The translations under genes were made by a program, and so were the position numbers. Shown in pieces: positions 46,391 to 56,427 of a stretch of 64,000 nt of DNA (its first letter is position 1; each line of letters begins with the position of its first letter). The notes beneath the pieces are model-generated. The model saw nothing but the letters and a program-made list of their open reading frames with translations. It was not told the DNA's origin and searched no databases. Origin of the DNA: Campylobacter concisus (lineage in GTDB: Bacteria > Campylobacterota > Campylobacteria > Campylobacterales > Campylobacteraceae); the NCBI RefSeq assembly GCF_003048875.2, contig NZ_CP049264.1, positions 496,001 through 560,000 of the forward strand, given 5' to 3'.

Positions 46391-47282
46391 CAACTTCTCC
46401 CTCTTTTAGAGCTTGTTTTGTGAAAAACTCATCGTTTTCTATCGTATCTACAAAGCGTCCGATACGCTCCCAGCGCACATTGTAGTTATTGTCCCAGCTA
46501 AAATATATAAACCAAGGCTGTCCAACTATATCTTTATAAGCCACGCTTCCCCAAAAACGGCTATCGTTTGAGTGGTCGCGGTTGTCGCCTATCATAAAGT
46601 ACTCATCTTTTGGCACTTTGACGTAAAAAGCGTTAAAGTTAAAATTTGGATTTTGCGGTAGTGAGCTAATGAGCGCTGGCTTCATAAAAACGTTTGATTT
46701 GTTTGTGTTTAGCATGAAAACCATCTGCTCAAATAAATTTACATTTTCGTCGTAGTGGATGCCGCTAAATCTATATGGCTCTTTTATGAAAAGTTTGCCA
46801 TCAAGCTCGACAACGTCCTTGCATGAGTAGCCAAATTTGCTCTCTTTGCCGTTTAAATTTTCACGGCAGTTTGCCTTTATAAAGCTATCTCCCTCTTTTG
46901 GGCGTAGATAGAGGGCTTTTTCAGTAAAAACGATCTCGTCCTCGCTAGTTGCAAAGCAGCGCTTTACAAAGTGAGTTTTCTCATCATTTGGATAGCGAAA
47001 TACGACTATATCGCCCCTTGCAGGACCATCGCCAGTTATGAGATGCCCATTGTCATTTAGCTCAGGTAAAATTTTTACCTCAAGCCATGGAATTCTTGGC
47101 GTTGGTATGCCATAAACATACTTTTTGGCAAATAAAAAATCCCCAACCAAAAGCGTGTTTTTCATCGAACCAGACGGGATCACAAAGGCTTGAGCTACAA
47201 AGAAAATGACAAGCAAAACGATGATAACCGTGCCTGTCCAGCTCGAGCAAAAGTCATAAAATTTAGTAAAAGCTCTCTTCAT
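46377..47282 (-). CDS. lepB: Signal peptidase I
   Basis: This 301-residue S26 peptidase cleaves signal peptides of exported proteins. It has one N-terminal membrane anchor (about 14-32). The catalytic Ser is in VIPSGSMKNTLLVGD, the catalytic Lys in DIVVFRYPNDEKTHFVKRCFA, and the box E motif is FMIGDNRDHSNDSRFWG. Length is typical of campylobacters. It lies between folD and the M50 protease on the same strand. Confidence 0.96.
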   Translation of the reverse strand: MKRAFTKFYDFCSSWTGTVIIVLLVIFFVAQAFVIPSGSMKNTLLVGDFLFAKKYVYGIPTPRIPWLEVKILPELNDNGHLITGDGPARGDIVVFRYPNDEKTHFVKRCFATSEDEIVFTEKALYLRPKEGDSFIKANCRENLNGKESKFGYSCKDVVELDGKLFIKEPYRFSGIHYDENVNLFEQMVFMLNTNKSNVFMKPALISSLPQNPNFNFNAFYVKVPKDEYFMIGDNRDHSNDSRFWGSVAYKDIVGQPWFIYFSWDNNYNVRWERIGRFVDTIENDEFFTKQALKEGEVDGLH

Positions 47283-47293
47283 TATCTCACTCT

Positions 47294-48145
47294 TTAATTT
47301 TTAGCTATCTTTGCTTGTGCAGCAAGGATGGTGTTGTTTAAAAGCATGGCTATGGTCATCGGACCAACGCCGCCAGGAACAGGCGTGATGTATGAGCATT
47401 TTGGTGCGACCTCATAAAAATCCACATCACCCACAAGCCTGCCATCATCTAGTCTGTTTATGCCTACATCAACGACTACTACGCCATCTTTTACCATGTC
47501 GGCCTTTAAGAAAAATGGTTTGCCAATGGCTGCGACTATAAGGTCAGCGTTTTTGCAAATTTCTTTTAAATTTTTAGTCTTGCTATGCGTGACCGTAACC
47601 GTTGCAGAGGCATTTAGGAGTAAATTTGCCATAGGTTTGCCAACGATGTTGCTTCTTCCGATCACCACTGCATTTAGCCCAGCTACATCTATGCCATACT
47701 CTTTTAAAATCTCCATCACGCCAAGCGGGGTACAAGGCACAAAGCCATCAAGTCCGCTAACAAGTTTGCCAACATTTACAGCGTGAAAGCCATCTACATC
47801 TTTTTGTGGATCGATCGCTGCGAGCACGATGTTTGTGTCGATGTGCTTTGGTAGTGGCAGCTGAACCAAGATACCATGGATGCTATCGTCTAAATTTAGC
47901 ACGTTTATAAGTGCAAGTAGCTCGTTTTGGGTTGTATTTTCGCTTAGACGGTGAGCCACGCTTTTTATGCCGTATTCGTTGCAGGCTTTCTCTTTGGCTC
48001 TAACGTATGTTTGAGATGCCTTATCTTCGCCGACTAAGACGACGGCTAAGGTTGGCTCGACACCAAATTTCTTTAGCTCATCAGCTCTTACTTTTACGCT
48101 TTCTTTGACCTTTAAAGATACGGCTTTTCCGTCTAAAATTTTCAT
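47294..48145 (-). CDS. folD: Methylenetetrahydrofolate dehydrogenase / cyclohydrolase FolD
   Basis: This 283-residue bifunctional one-carbon enzyme converts 5,10-methylene-THF to 10-formyl-THF. The [14 protein letters not shown] (catalytic Lys), [14 protein letters not shown] and [18 protein letters not shown] (NADP-binding) motifs and the closing [18 protein letters not shown] are complete. It heads folD-lepB-M50, divergent from the cytochrome gene. Confidence 0.97.
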   Translation of the reverse strand: MKILDGKAVSLKVKESVKVRADELKKFGVEPTLAVVLVGEDKASQTYVRAKEKACNEYGIKSVAHRLSENTTQNELLALINVLNLDDSIHGILVQLPLPKHIDTNIVLAAIDPQKDVDGFHAVNVGKLVSGLDGFVPCTPLGVMEILKEYGIDVAGLNAVVIGRSNIVGKPMANLLLNASATVTVTHSKTKNLKEICKNADLIVAAIGKPFFLKADMVKDGVVVVDVGINRLDDGRLVGDVDFYEVAPKCSYITPVPGGVGPMTIAMLLNNTILAAQAKIAKN

Positions 48146-48228
48146 ATTCGATCCTTATTTAAAAGCTTTTTTAATCACAAGGGTGGTATCATACCTAAAA
48201 ATAAATTAAATTTTTAAAAGAGAGGTTT

Positions 48229-48849
48229 ATGAGGTCTGTTTTTTTGATTTTGCTTTTTTGCGTGGCGATTTTTGGAGCTGATTTTATCACAAAGACCGAG
48301 TACGCCAAGATGCTCTACCTAAATCCGCGTGGCATAGGCTGTGATAAATGTCACGGCGCAAAGGGCGAGGGCAGCCTAATCTCTAAATACAAGCACTTTG
48401 ACAAAAAAGCAAACAAAACGGTCGATGATGAGCTTAGAGCGCCAAAGATAAATGATATAGATTTTGAAAGTTTTAAAGCAGCTCTAACAAAGCCAAAAGG
48501 CGTCATGCCAAGCTACTTTTTGACAGACGAAGAGACGACCATCCTTTATGAATACATCACAAATCAGATGAAACCTCCTGCAAAAGCCACAAAAGTAGCA
48601 CCAAAAAATTTAGCTAAGCCAGCCGCTCCTGCTGCTACGCAAAAACAGCCTGAACCTGCTAAAGCTGCCCCTGCGGCAAAAGCAGTAGAGCCAACCACCG
48701 CGCAGGCACAAAAGGCACCAACTAAGCCAGCTGAGCCCGCAAAGCCAGCTAACACCCAGGCACCAAAGTCACCAGTAAAACCAGTAACAAATCAAAAAGA
48801 TAATCAAAAGACAAATTTAAAAACACAAAATCAAAAGGATAAAAAATGA
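48229..48849 (+). CDS. Small c-type cytochrome with Pro/Ala/Lys-rich tail
   Basis: This 206-residue exported protein has a signal peptide (about 1-17) and one haem c site [11 protein letters not shown] (CxxCH near 38-42), followed about 50 residues later by VMPSYFL, whose Met is a likely sixth ligand; the cytochrome part ends near residue 115. The rest is a low-complexity Pro/Ala/Lys/Gln tail, perhaps wall- or membrane-interacting. The gene overlaps hemL by 4 bases, linking a haem protein with haem synthesis. Its redox partner is unknown. Confidence 0.78.
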   Translation: MRSVFLILLFCVAIFGADFITKTEYAKMLYLNPRGIGCDKCHGAKGEGSLISKYKHFDKKANKTVDDELRAPKINDIDFESFKAALTKPKGVMPSYFLTDEETTILYEYITNQMKPPAKATKVAPKNLAKPAAPAATQKQPEPAKAAPAAKAVEPTTAQAQKAPTKPAEPAKPANTQAPKSPVKPVTNQKDNQKTNLKTQNQKDKK

Positions 48850-50129
48850 CAAATAAAGAGGCATTTAGTGAAGCTAAAAAATATATCCCAGGCGGCGTAA
48901 ATTCACCTGTTCGTGCATTTGGCAGTGTTGGAGGCGAGCCTGTGATGATAGATCACGCAAAGGGCGCTTATCTATACGACGTCGAGGGTAAAAAATACCT
49001 TGACTTCATCCAAAGCTGGGGCCCGCTCATCTTTGGTCACTGCGACAAAGACATAGAAGAAGCGATCATCTCTGCTGTAAAACAAGGCGTATCTTACGGC
49101 GCTCCCTCACCAAAAGAGACCGCTTTAGCAAAGCTAATATGTGATGAGTTTAAACAAATAGATAAAATTCGCTTCGTTAGCTCTGGCACGGAGGCTACCA
49201 TGAGCGCGATCAGAGTGGCTAGAGGTTACTCTAAAAAAGACGGCCTTATCAAATTTGAAGGCTGCTACCACGGACACAGTGACGCACTTCTTATCAAAGC
49301 AGGAAGTGGCGCAACGACATACGGCAACGCTTCAAGCAGCGGTGTGCCACAAGACGTTGTGAAAAATACATTTTTAGCTATCTACAACGATATAGAGAGC
49401 GTAAAAGCTATTTTTGAGAACAATAAAGACAAAATAGGCGTCGTCATAATCGAGCCAATCGCAGGAAATATGGGACTTGTGCCAGCTGATAAGAAATTTT
49501 TACGTGAGCTTAGAGAGCTTTGCGATAAATTTGGCGCTGTGCTCATCCTTGATGAGGTTATGAGCGGCTTTAGGGCTTCTCGCCTCGGCTCATATCCATT
49601 TCACGAAGTGAATGCTGACCTTGTCACATTTGGCAAGGTTATAGGTGGAGGCATGAACGTCGCTGCATTTGGCGGTAAGGCTGAAATTATGGACTGCCTA
49701 AGCCCAGATGGTGCTGTCTATCAAGCAGGCACGCTAAGTGGCAACCCAGTGGCGATGAGCGCTGGTATAGCGGCTATTTCAAAGATAAATAGCGATGTAA
49801 ATTTATACGCTAGACTTGAAAAACTTGCCCTAAAACTAATGGAGGGCTTCAAAGAGGCTGCAAAAAGCGCTGGCATCACCATCCAAACTGAGGTTCGTGG
49901 CTCGATGTTTGGCTACTTTTTTACAGAGCATGCAGTAAAAAACTACGATGATGCGCTAAAGAGCGATACAAAACTCTTTGCTAAATTTCATCAAGCAATG
50001 CTTAGACGCGGAATTTATCTTGCACCTAGCCAGTTTGAGACGGGATTTATCTGCGACGCGATGAGTGAAGCTGATATCGATCTAGCGGTAAATGCAGCTA
50101 AAGAGGCATTTTTGGAGATAAAAGCTTAA
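48846..50129 (+). CDS. hemL: Glutamate-1-semialdehyde 2,1-aminomutase
   Basis: This 427-residue PLP enzyme makes 5-aminolevulinate in the C5 haem pathway. [59 protein letters not shown] and the PLP lysine in [17 protein letters not shown] are all present. Length is standard. It is coupled to the cytochrome gene upstream and to the AtpZ-like gene downstream (TAATG). hemE lies at the far end of the window. Confidence 0.97.
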   Translation: MTNKEAFSEAKKYIPGGVNSPVRAFGSVGGEPVMIDHAKGAYLYDVEGKKYLDFIQSWGPLIFGHCDKDIEEAIISAVKQGVSYGAPSPKETALAKLICDEFKQIDKIRFVSSGTEATMSAIRVARGYSKKDGLIKFEGCYHGHSDALLIKAGSGATTYGNASSSGVPQDVVKNTFLAIYNDIESVKAIFENNKDKIGVVIIEPIAGNMGLVPADKKFLRELRELCDKFGAVLILDEVMSGFRASRLGSYPFHEVNADLVTFGKVIGGGMNVAAFGGKAEIMDCLSPDGAVYQAGTLSGNPVAMSAGIAAISKINSDVNLYARLEKLALKLMEGFKEAAKSAGITIQTEVRGSMFGYFFTEHAVKNYDDALKSDTKLFAKFHQAMLRRGIYLAPSQFETGFICDAMSEADIDLAVNAAKEAFLEIKA

Positions 50130-50410
50130 TGGCAAAATTTAAGATAAAAGATATCGTAGCAGGGGCTGAGCAGCTAAGCCTTGGCGTTTCAATCGTAGTT
50201 GCGATCTTGCTTGGCACTGGGCTAGGGTATCTTGTAAAAAAGGCTACAAATTTCACGCCAGCACTTTGGATAGGCTTTGCTATTGGTATCGCAGCTGCCA
50301 TTTTAAACGTCTATAAGGCCTACAAAGCGCAGGTTAAAAGCCTAGATGAGCTAAAGGATGAGACAAGGTATAAAGGCTACAAAAAAGACGATGATGACGA
50401 GGACGATTAG
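50129..50410 (+). CDS. AtpZ/AtpI-family small membrane protein
   Basis: This 93-residue protein has two membrane helices. LSLGVSIVVAILLGTGLGYLVKKATNFTPALWIGFAIGIAAAILNVYKAYK matches the AtpZ/AtpI pattern; the tail KKDDDDEDD is strongly acidic. AtpZ-type proteins assist F-type ATP synthase assembly or ion transport and are often in atp operons, but here the gene follows hemL. It overlaps the next gene by about 20 bases. Confidence 0.75.
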   Translation: MAKFKIKDIVAGAEQLSLGVSIVVAILLGTGLGYLVKKATNFTPALWIGFAIGIAAAILNVYKAYKAQVKSLDELKDETRYKGYKKDDDDEDD

Positions 50411-50912
50411 CAGGCTTTTTATTTGCTATTTTGCGCTTTGGCTAGCTCTTAGCGCGGTTGGCAAATTTATATCAAATCAATTTTTTATAAGCTCGCAAAT
50501 TTCATTTTTTGCCTCGCTTATCATCCTAACGGCTAGCTTTTTTGCCTATAAAAACCGCATAAACTCAAGGCTAGAAAATGCAAGAGATGAAATTTTAGCC
50601 AAGATAGAAGAAGAGGATGAAGAAGATGATGAAATTTTGCCCCAAAATGAGGCAAAAGAATTTAGCCTAAAAGATGAAAAAGCAAGGCTAAAAAAGCAGA
50701 AAATTTCATTTAAAGATAGAAGCTTTGCAGCGGCATTTATGCCTTATCGCTTGGTCGCTTACGCGATACTTTTTTTTGGATTTATATTTTTAAAAAATGA
50801 AAATTTACTAAACGTGCCTGGCTTTTTGGTGGGACTTGCTCCGATGCCCATTGGAGCTTTTATCTTTGGGATAATGCAAAATAATTTGAGAAAGGACGCA
50901 GATGGCAAGTAG
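50391..50912 (+). CDS. Unknown membrane protein with acidic linker
   Basis: I do not recognise the family. From ATG 50391 (or 50394) the 173-residue protein has two N-terminal membrane segments (about 8-50), a highly charged cytoplasmic stretch with an EEEDEEDDE run (about 70-120), and two C-terminal membrane segments (about 125-165). The open frame starts at 50358, but that would overlap the AtpZ-like gene by 53 bases. It overlaps the MFS gene by 11 bases, so it is part of the hemL operon. Confidence 0.65.
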   Translation: MMTRTISRLFICYFALWLALSAVGKFISNQFFISSQISFFASLIILTASFFAYKNRINSRLENARDEILAKIEEEDEEDDEILPQNEAKEFSLKDEKARLKKQKISFKDRSFAAAFMPYRLVAYAILFFGFIFLKNENLLNVPGFLVGLAPMPIGAFIFGIMQNNLRKDADGK

Positions 50913-52146
50913 CTTTAGGATCATTCGCTCGATGGGGCCGCTATTTTTGGGTATGAGTTTGCTTTTTATAGGCAATGGCCTAGTCATCGCATCTTGTAGC
51001 GCACTTCTTAAGCAAAATGGCGTAGGCGAGCTTGCGATTGGACTAATTAACACTGGATTTTTCATAGGAGCGTTAATTAGCACGATCACAGCGCACAGGG
51101 TCATCTCAACCACCGGCCACATCAGAGCTTTTGCTATCTTTTCATCTATATTTGCAGTCTCAGCCATGCTTCACGCCATAAGTGAAAATTTGATCTTTTG
51201 GGCGATTTTGCGAGCCTTTTTGGGATATTGCTACTACGCACTTTTGATGGTTATAGAAAGCTGGCTAAATGCTAAGATCCCAAACAAGATAAGATCGCGC
51301 GTCATCGCCTTTTACGAGTGCGTTTTCTACACGAGCTTTGGACTTGGAATTTTGATCTTAGCGCTTGATCTTAGCGCATTTGAAATTTTCATCATCAGCG
51401 CAGCCTTTATCATGCTCTCAAGCATACCTTTAAATTTAATCCGCATCAACCAGCCTCAAATCCCGCAGCGCCAACCCATAAACATCCCAAAAATTTTTGG
51501 TATCGTCCCGCTAGCACTCGTGGGAGCTCTTGTTGCAGGGCTTGCGATAAATGGCTTTTTTTCTATGGCGAGCCTCTTTGTCTTGCTTCAAGGATATAGC
51601 GCAAAAGAGGCGTCATTTTTTATGACTATAGCGATGGCTGGGGGCTTCTTGGCTCAAACATTTATCGGAGGCTTTTCAGATAAATATGGCAGACGCCCAG
51701 CGCTCTTGCTTTGTAGCGTTGTATCTTTAATCAGTGCGGTTTTATTTTTGCTAAATGGCTCAAATTTGATCGTTCAATACATACTCTCGTTTTTCTTTGG
51801 CGGCGGCATTTTTTGCACATACGGACTTTCGCTAGCTAGGGCAAATGACGAGATCACAGACAAGACAAAGAGCGTCCAAGTGGCACGCGCGCTGCTTTTT
51901 AGCTACTCTTTTGCATCGCTTTTCTCGCCGCTTCTTATGAGCTACGCGATGAAAATTTTTGGCGCATTTGGCTTTATCTATGTCTATTTGGTGCTTTATG
52001 TTGGGCTCATTTTATTTGCGCTAACGCAAAAGACCATACCGCAGCACATGAGAAAAGAGTACAACGACAGGCTCGTTGCAAGGACGGCTGGCATCGCGAC
52101 TATTCAGCAAAATGGCAATTTTGCCGATAGAGAAAATAAAAAGTAG
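50902..52146 (+). CDS. MFS transporter
   Basis: This 414-residue major facilitator protein has 12 membrane segments. The loop 2-3 region is partly degenerate, while the second-half GGFSDKYGRRPALLLCSVV motif (the G-x-x-x-D-x-x-G-R-R-x pattern) is intact. AILRAFLGYCYYALLMVIESWLNAKIPNKIRSRVIAFYE resembles the YcaD/UPF0226 type of MFS carriers. The substrate is unknown. It starts inside the previous gene and ends 3 bases before the FliK-like gene. Confidence 0.85.
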   Translation: MASSFRIIRSMGPLFLGMSLLFIGNGLVIASCSALLKQNGVGELAIGLINTGFFIGALISTITAHRVISTTGHIRAFAIFSSIFAVSAMLHAISENLIFWAILRAFLGYCYYALLMVIESWLNAKIPNKIRSRVIAFYECVFYTSFGLGILILALDLSAFEIFIISAAFIMLSSIPLNLIRINQPQIPQRQPINIPKIFGIVPLALVGALVAGLAINGFFSMASLFVLLQGYSAKEASFFMTIAMAGGFLAQTFIGGFSDKYGRRPALLLCSVVSLISAVLFLLNGSNLIVQYILSFFFGGGIFCTYGLSLARANDEITDKTKSVQVARALLFSYSFASLFSPLLMSYAMKIFGAFGFIYVYLVLYVGLILFALTQKTIPQHMRKEYNDRLVARTAGIATIQQNGNFADRENKK

Positions 52147-52149
52147 AAA

Positions 52150-53796
52150 ATGGACGTAGCAAATTCTCTAAATATATCAAACACCTCGGTTCAAACTGGG
52201 CAAAATGCCGCCCAAAACGCGCCTGTTCGTAAAAATGAAGGCTCGCTTTTTAAAAATCAGCCAGCTGGGACGCCAAGCGAACAGAGCGTTTCAAACGCTC
52301 TTGATAACGTTGGCAAGCTAGTTGCAAGGGTGCTTGATGATCTAAAAAGCGCTTCAAGCCTTAGTAAGGCTGAGCAAATTTTATCTCAGGCAAAAGATAC
52401 AAAGATCGCTCCAAATTTAGCTAGCGAGCTCTCAGACCTTGCAAAAAGCTTAGAGAGCGAGGCTATGCAAAGCGAAAGCCCTGAGATAAAGAGCCTTGCA
52501 CTAAAACTAAAAGAATTTCTAAAACCAATAGCCGATCTTAAAGCTGGCTCGCTAAATGATCAGATCAAAAACTCAGGTGTCATGCTTGAAGCAAATTTAA
52601 AAGATGCGCTTACTCCAGAGAAACTGCCAAGCTCGATACAAAAGCTACTAAGTGATATAAAAAATCTCTCAAATCAAAATTTACTTAGTCAAATTTTAAC
52701 TCTAAATGATGAGAGCTTGGATAATCAAAACTCATTTATGAAGCTCACCTCCATGCTTGAAAAAGCGAGTGGTGACGCTAAAAATCTCCTTGATAACTCA
52801 ATCATGAAAACGCTTTTAAAAGATGTGGATAAGCTTGATAATGTGGCTAAATTTCTTGATAAAAACTTCTCAAAAGAGCAAAGCGCAGACGCGGTTAAAA
52901 GCCAGATCGGCAAGATGGAGAATTTCATCTCAAATTTAAGTGAGAAGGTAGCAAATTTAGCTAGCGAAAAGCTAAATCAAAGCACGGCTTTTAGCTCAAA
53001 CCACAAGGAACTAAAAGCTATCCTTGAGAGCCTAAAAAACGATCTAAAAATGCTAAATAACATAGGCGATGAGGCGGGACTTGTAAAGGCGTTTAATGAG
53101 CTTAGCGACGTCTCGAAAGAGGGCAGCTTGCAAGATAAGCTCCAAAGTGCGGCAAGACGCCTAGCCCACAGCCTTAGCCTAGCAGACCCAGAAGCAAGCA
53201 CAGCAAAAAGTGATCTAGCTGAGAGTAAGGCGCTTTTAAAACAGCTAAAACTAGCCACAAATGATATAAATAACATCACGACAAAGAGCCAGAGTGAAAT
53301 TTCAAAGGTGCTAAATCAAGATGTAAAAAGCACGCTTTTAAACATAAGCGAAAAGAGCCAAAACGCCCAAACTGTAAATGCTGCAAACAAGATGATCTCG
53401 CAGATCGAGATGCATCAGATGGTCTCAAGCTTGCAAGGAGGCATACAAACTTATATGCCTTATATCTGGGACGGCGTGGAGGGCGGAAATGTCGCGTTTA
53501 AACAGGGCAAAAAGGATAAATTTTATGCCCAAATCGATCTAAATTTTAAGAAATTTGGCCAGATAAATGTGATGGTTGGACTTGTGGATAAACGCTATAT
53601 CGATCTATCGGTGGCAACGCAGACAAATGAGTTTAAAGAGCTTATCTTAGGAAATTCAAGCGAGCTAAAGCAAGCGATCTCAAAGCTTGGACTAATCGTT
53701 TCAAATTTTAACATCAAAACCTTGCCAAAGGTGAAGCTAAACGATAGATTTAAAAATTTTGGCGGCCTTGATGTGGGCTTTGATAAGAAAATTTGA
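52150..53796 (+). CDS. FliK C-terminal-like protein, putative hook-length control relative
   Basis: This 548-residue protein has a long Ser/Lys/Asp/Leu-rich helical N-terminal region without clear domains (about 1-430) and a compact C-terminal part (about 440-548): VAFKQGKKDKFYAQIDLNFKKFGQINVMVGLVDKRYIDLSVATQTNEFKELILGNSSELKQAISKLGLIVSNFNI. This pattern resembles the Flg_hook domain of FliK, which contacts FlhB. The immediate partner downstream is an FlhB C-terminal-like protein, which strengthens the idea. The main fliK of campylobacters is normally elsewhere, so this may be a paralogue; similarity was judged by eye. Confidence 0.6.
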   Translation: MDVANSLNISNTSVQTGQNAAQNAPVRKNEGSLFKNQPAGTPSEQSVSNALDNVGKLVARVLDDLKSASSLSKAEQILSQAKDTKIAPNLASELSDLAKSLESEAMQSESPEIKSLALKLKEFLKPIADLKAGSLNDQIKNSGVMLEANLKDALTPEKLPSSIQKLLSDIKNLSNQNLLSQILTLNDESLDNQNSFMKLTSMLEKASGDAKNLLDNSIMKTLLKDVDKLDNVAKFLDKNFSKEQSADAVKSQIGKMENFISNLSEKVANLASEKLNQSTAFSSNHKELKAILESLKNDLKMLNNIGDEAGLVKAFNELSDVSKEGSLQDKLQSAARRLAHSLSLADPEASTAKSDLAESKALLKQLKLATNDINNITTKSQSEISKVLNQDVKSTLLNISEKSQNAQTVNAANKMISQIEMHQMVSSLQGGIQTYMPYIWDGVEGGNVAFKQGKKDKFYAQIDLNFKKFGQINVMVGLVDKRYIDLSVATQTNEFKELILGNSSELKQAISKLGLIVSNFNIKTLPKVKLNDRFKNFGGLDVGFDKKI

Positions 53797-54059
53797 TGCA
53801 AGTAAATAAGAAAAAAGCCGTCGCTCTTGGCTACAACAGATCGCAAGATAATGCTCCAAAGGTGCTTGCAAGCGGTGCTGGCGAGATAGCAAACAAGATA
53901 ATAAGCCTTGCAAAAGAGCATGACATACCGATCAAAGAGGATCCTGATCTCATTGAAATTTTAAGCAAGGTCGAGGTCGATCAAGAGATACCGCCAAATT
54001 TATATAAGGCGGTGGCTGAGATATTTAGCTTTTTATATAAGATCACAAATAAAAAGTAA
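53796..54059 (+). CDS. FlhB C-terminal-domain homologue (FlhX/FhlB type)
   Basis: This 87-residue soluble protein reads like the cytoplasmic domain of the export-switch protein FlhB after its cleavage site: KKKAVALGYNRSQDNAPKVLASGAGEIANKIISLAKEHDIPIKEDPDLIEILSKVEVDQEIPPNLYKAVAEIFSFLYKI. KAVAL-Y and the D(P)L-x-L--VEV--IPP-LY--VAEI pattern are FlhB-C hallmarks; the NPTH site itself is absent. ATG 53796 overlaps the stop of the FliK-like gene. A role in the hook-to-filament switch is inferred. Confidence 0.8.
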   Translation: MQVNKKKAVALGYNRSQDNAPKVLASGAGEIANKIISLAKEHDIPIKEDPDLIEILSKVEVDQEIPPNLYKAVAEIFSFLYKITNKK

Positions 54060-54076
54060 ATATTGCACTTTAATAG

Positions 54077-54085
54077 TGCTATAAT
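54077..54085 (+). promoter_or_regulatory. Extended -10 promoter of the second chemoreceptor gene
   Basis: TGC followed by a perfect TATAAT (54080-54085) lies 41 bases before the ATG at 54126. A GCACT-TTAAT-AGTGC inverted repeat (54065-54079) abuts it and may be an operator or part of a terminator of the preceding operon. The ribosome site AAAGGAGG is very strong. Confidence 0.6.
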
Positions 54086-54125
54086 CTCAAAATTAAGGAA
54101 ATTTAAACATTAAAAAGGAGGTATT

Positions 54126-55826
54126 ATGAAAATTTCATCAAAAGTGACGATGATGATTGTCTCGTCCCTACTGGTGCTTGGAGCCATCTTAGTCTTTCTA
54201 AACATTTACGAACAAAACAAAGCGATAGAATTTTCTACCAAACAGCTGACTGAAAAGGTCTTAGCCGACAAAAGGGCAGCTTTAAGTGAAGAGATGGATA
54301 TCGTTTCAAACATTTTGCTAAAAATTCAAGAGGTCTATGACGACGCAAACGAGACCATTGAAGATCAAAAAGAAGATATTATCGACTATCTCTCAAAGGC
54401 TAGATTTGGCGATGATAAAAAGGGATACTTTAGTATCTACACTACAAAAGGTGTGGTTATCTCTAGTCCTGGAGTGCCTGAGTATAACGGCCTTGATAGA
54501 CTTGAAGCAACTGATGCAGATGGCTATAAATACATAAAAGATCTCATGCAAAAAGCCTCAGAAAATAGCGAGGGCGCTTTTGTAAATTTTGTAGCTAAAG
54601 CAAAAGATGGCTCAACGACTAGAAAGATAGGAAAAGGGCTAAAACTAAACCTCTTTCATGAAGATGTAGTGCTGATGTCTGTTGTTAATCTTGAGGGTAT
54701 GTATAAAGAGATAGATAAAATTTCAGCCACTATGCAAAATGACGCTAAGGCAAACACTACAAATTTCATCGTCATAGCCGTCGTAGTTTTAATCATCTCA
54801 CTAATAGTTGCCATGCTTTATTCTAAAATTTCTATCACAAAACCGCTAAATGAGCTAATCTTGCGAGCCACAAACCTCTCAAGCGGCGATGGCGATCTAA
54901 CAAGAAAGCTGGAAGTTGTAGGCAAAGATGAGATAGCAAAAGCCAGCGAGGCTATAAATAAATTTATAGAAAAAGTAAGGGTTTTAATCGCCGAGGCAAA
55001 AGATATCTCAAATGAAAACAGCTCCATCGCAAATGAGCTTAGCTCAACCTCAGTCCAAACTGGTCGCGGGGTAGAAAACTCAAGCAAGATAGTTGAGGAC
55101 GCTGGGAAGGATTGCACTGAGATACAATCATATATGAAAGAGTCAATCGAAGTTGCAAAAGGCGGAAAAGATGATCTTCAAAAGGCGCTAAGCTACGTTG
55201 ATGAGACGCTAAATACCATCTCAAATTTATCTTCAGAGATCGCTCAGACATCAGATATAGAAAACCAAATGGCTGGCAAGATCGAGCAGCTTAGCCGTGA
55301 TGCCGAGCAGGTTAAATCAGTCCTTGTGGTTATCAATGACATCGCTGATCAGACAAATTTACTAGCTCTTAATGCAGCCATCGAAGCAGCACGTGCAGGC
55401 GAGCATGGACGTGGCTTTGCAGTCGTTGCCGATGAGGTTAGAAAGCTAGCTGAGCGCACTCAAAAGAGCCTCACTGAGATAAACGCAACTATCAACGTCA
55501 TCGTTCAAGCGATAAATGAAAGTAGCGAGCAAATGAGTATAAATTCTAAGCAAATAAGCGAGCTAACAGGCGTGACAAACAACGCGCAAAACACCATAAG
55601 AGATATGAGTGGTATCATGAGATCAGCCATAGGACTATCTGATAAAACTATCGAGGACTATATAAAGACTGGCAAGGATATTGACGATATAGTAAAAAGC
55701 ATGGAGGGCATAAGTCAAATTTCATCTCAAAGTGCAAGAAGCGTAGAAGAGATAGCTTCAGCTGCTGAGCATCTAAACAAGATGACAGATACGCTAAATG
55801 CAAAACTTGGCGAATTTAGAACTTGA
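54126..55826 (+). CDS. Methyl-accepting chemotaxis protein with single Cache domain
   Basis: This 566-residue chemoreceptor has TM1 at about 8-26. Its periplasmic domain (about 35-205) contains [31 protein letters not shown], typical of sCache_2-type sensors. TM2 lies at about 214-236, a HAMP at about 238-290, and the signalling domain has [41 protein letters not shown] (near 410). cheB and cheR follow immediately, so the receptor and its adaptation enzymes form one cluster. Confidence 0.93.
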   Translation: MKISSKVTMMIVSSLLVLGAILVFLNIYEQNKAIEFSTKQLTEKVLADKRAALSEEMDIVSNILLKIQEVYDDANETIEDQKEDIIDYLSKARFGDDKKGYFSIYTTKGVVISSPGVPEYNGLDRLEATDADGYKYIKDLMQKASENSEGAFVNFVAKAKDGSTTRKIGKGLKLNLFHEDVVLMSVVNLEGMYKEIDKISATMQNDAKANTTNFIVIAVVVLIISLIVAMLYSKISITKPLNELILRATNLSSGDGDLTRKLEVVGKDEIAKASEAINKFIEKVRVLIAEAKDISNENSSIANELSSTSVQTGRGVENSSKIVEDAGKDCTEIQSYMKESIEVAKGGKDDLQKALSYVDETLNTISNLSSEIAQTSDIENQMAGKIEQLSRDAEQVKSVLVVINDIADQTNLLALNAAIEAARAGEHGRGFAVVADEVRKLAERTQKSLTEINATINVIVQAINESSEQMSINSKQISELTGVTNNAQNTIRDMSGIMRSAIGLSDKTIEDYIKTGKDIDDIVKSMEGISQISSQSARSVEEIASAAEHLNKMTDTLNAKLGEFRT

Positions 55827-55860
55827 TTTGTGTGGTAAATTTTAAATTTAAAGGCAATTA

Positions 55861-56427
55861 GTGGCTCAAAAACTAGTCTTAATAGGGGCTTCTACAGGAG
55901 GCCCAGGTCATATAAAAAAACTATTAAAAGATATAAATTTAAATGGTGCGATGGTCGTCATAGCTCAGCATATGAACAAGATGTTTATAAACTCATTTGT
56001 CACGCAAATGGGCAGGGAGTGCAATATAAATGTTGAAATTCTAAGCGAAAAGACAAATTTAAGAGAAAATATCGTCTATATCTGTGATCAAAATTTTGAA
56101 ATTTCAGCGACTTTGCCAGTTAGTGCAAAGCCACAACCTGAGATAAAAACGATATATACGCCAAATGTCGATGTGCTTTTTAACTCAGGCACGCAGATCG
56201 CCAAAAATGTAAATTTACTAGCGATTTTGCTAACTGGCATCGGCGATGATGGTGCAGCTGGGCTTGATAAGCTCTATAAAGCAGGCGCAAAATGCATAGC
56301 TGAAAACGAAGAGAGTGCCATAGTTTATGGCATGCCAAAGCGCGCTAAGGAGCTAAATCAAAATTTAAAATCGTTAAATTTAATGATGATAAGAAAAGAG
56401 CTTGAGGAGTTTTTAAATGCTTTTTAA
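55861..56427 (+). CDS. cheB: Chemotaxis methylesterase CheB, catalytic domain only
   Basis: This 188-residue protein corresponds to the CheB methylesterase domain alone: IGASTGGPGHI with catalytic Ser11, VVIAQHM with His37 and ILLTGIGDDGAAGL with the catalytic Asp near 128. The usual N-terminal receiver domain is missing, as in C. jejuni, so activity cannot be raised by CheA phosphotransfer. It removes methyl groups from receptor glutamates and deamidates glutamines. The start is GTG 55861. It overlaps cheR by 11 bases. Confidence 0.93.
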   Translation: MAQKLVLIGASTGGPGHIKKLLKDINLNGAMVVIAQHMNKMFINSFVTQMGRECNINVEILSEKTNLRENIVYICDQNFEISATLPVSAKPQPEIKTIYTPNVDVLFNSGTQIAKNVNLLAILLTGIGDDGAAGLDKLYKAGAKCIAENEESAIVYGMPKRAKELNQNLKSLNLMMIRKELEEFLNAF

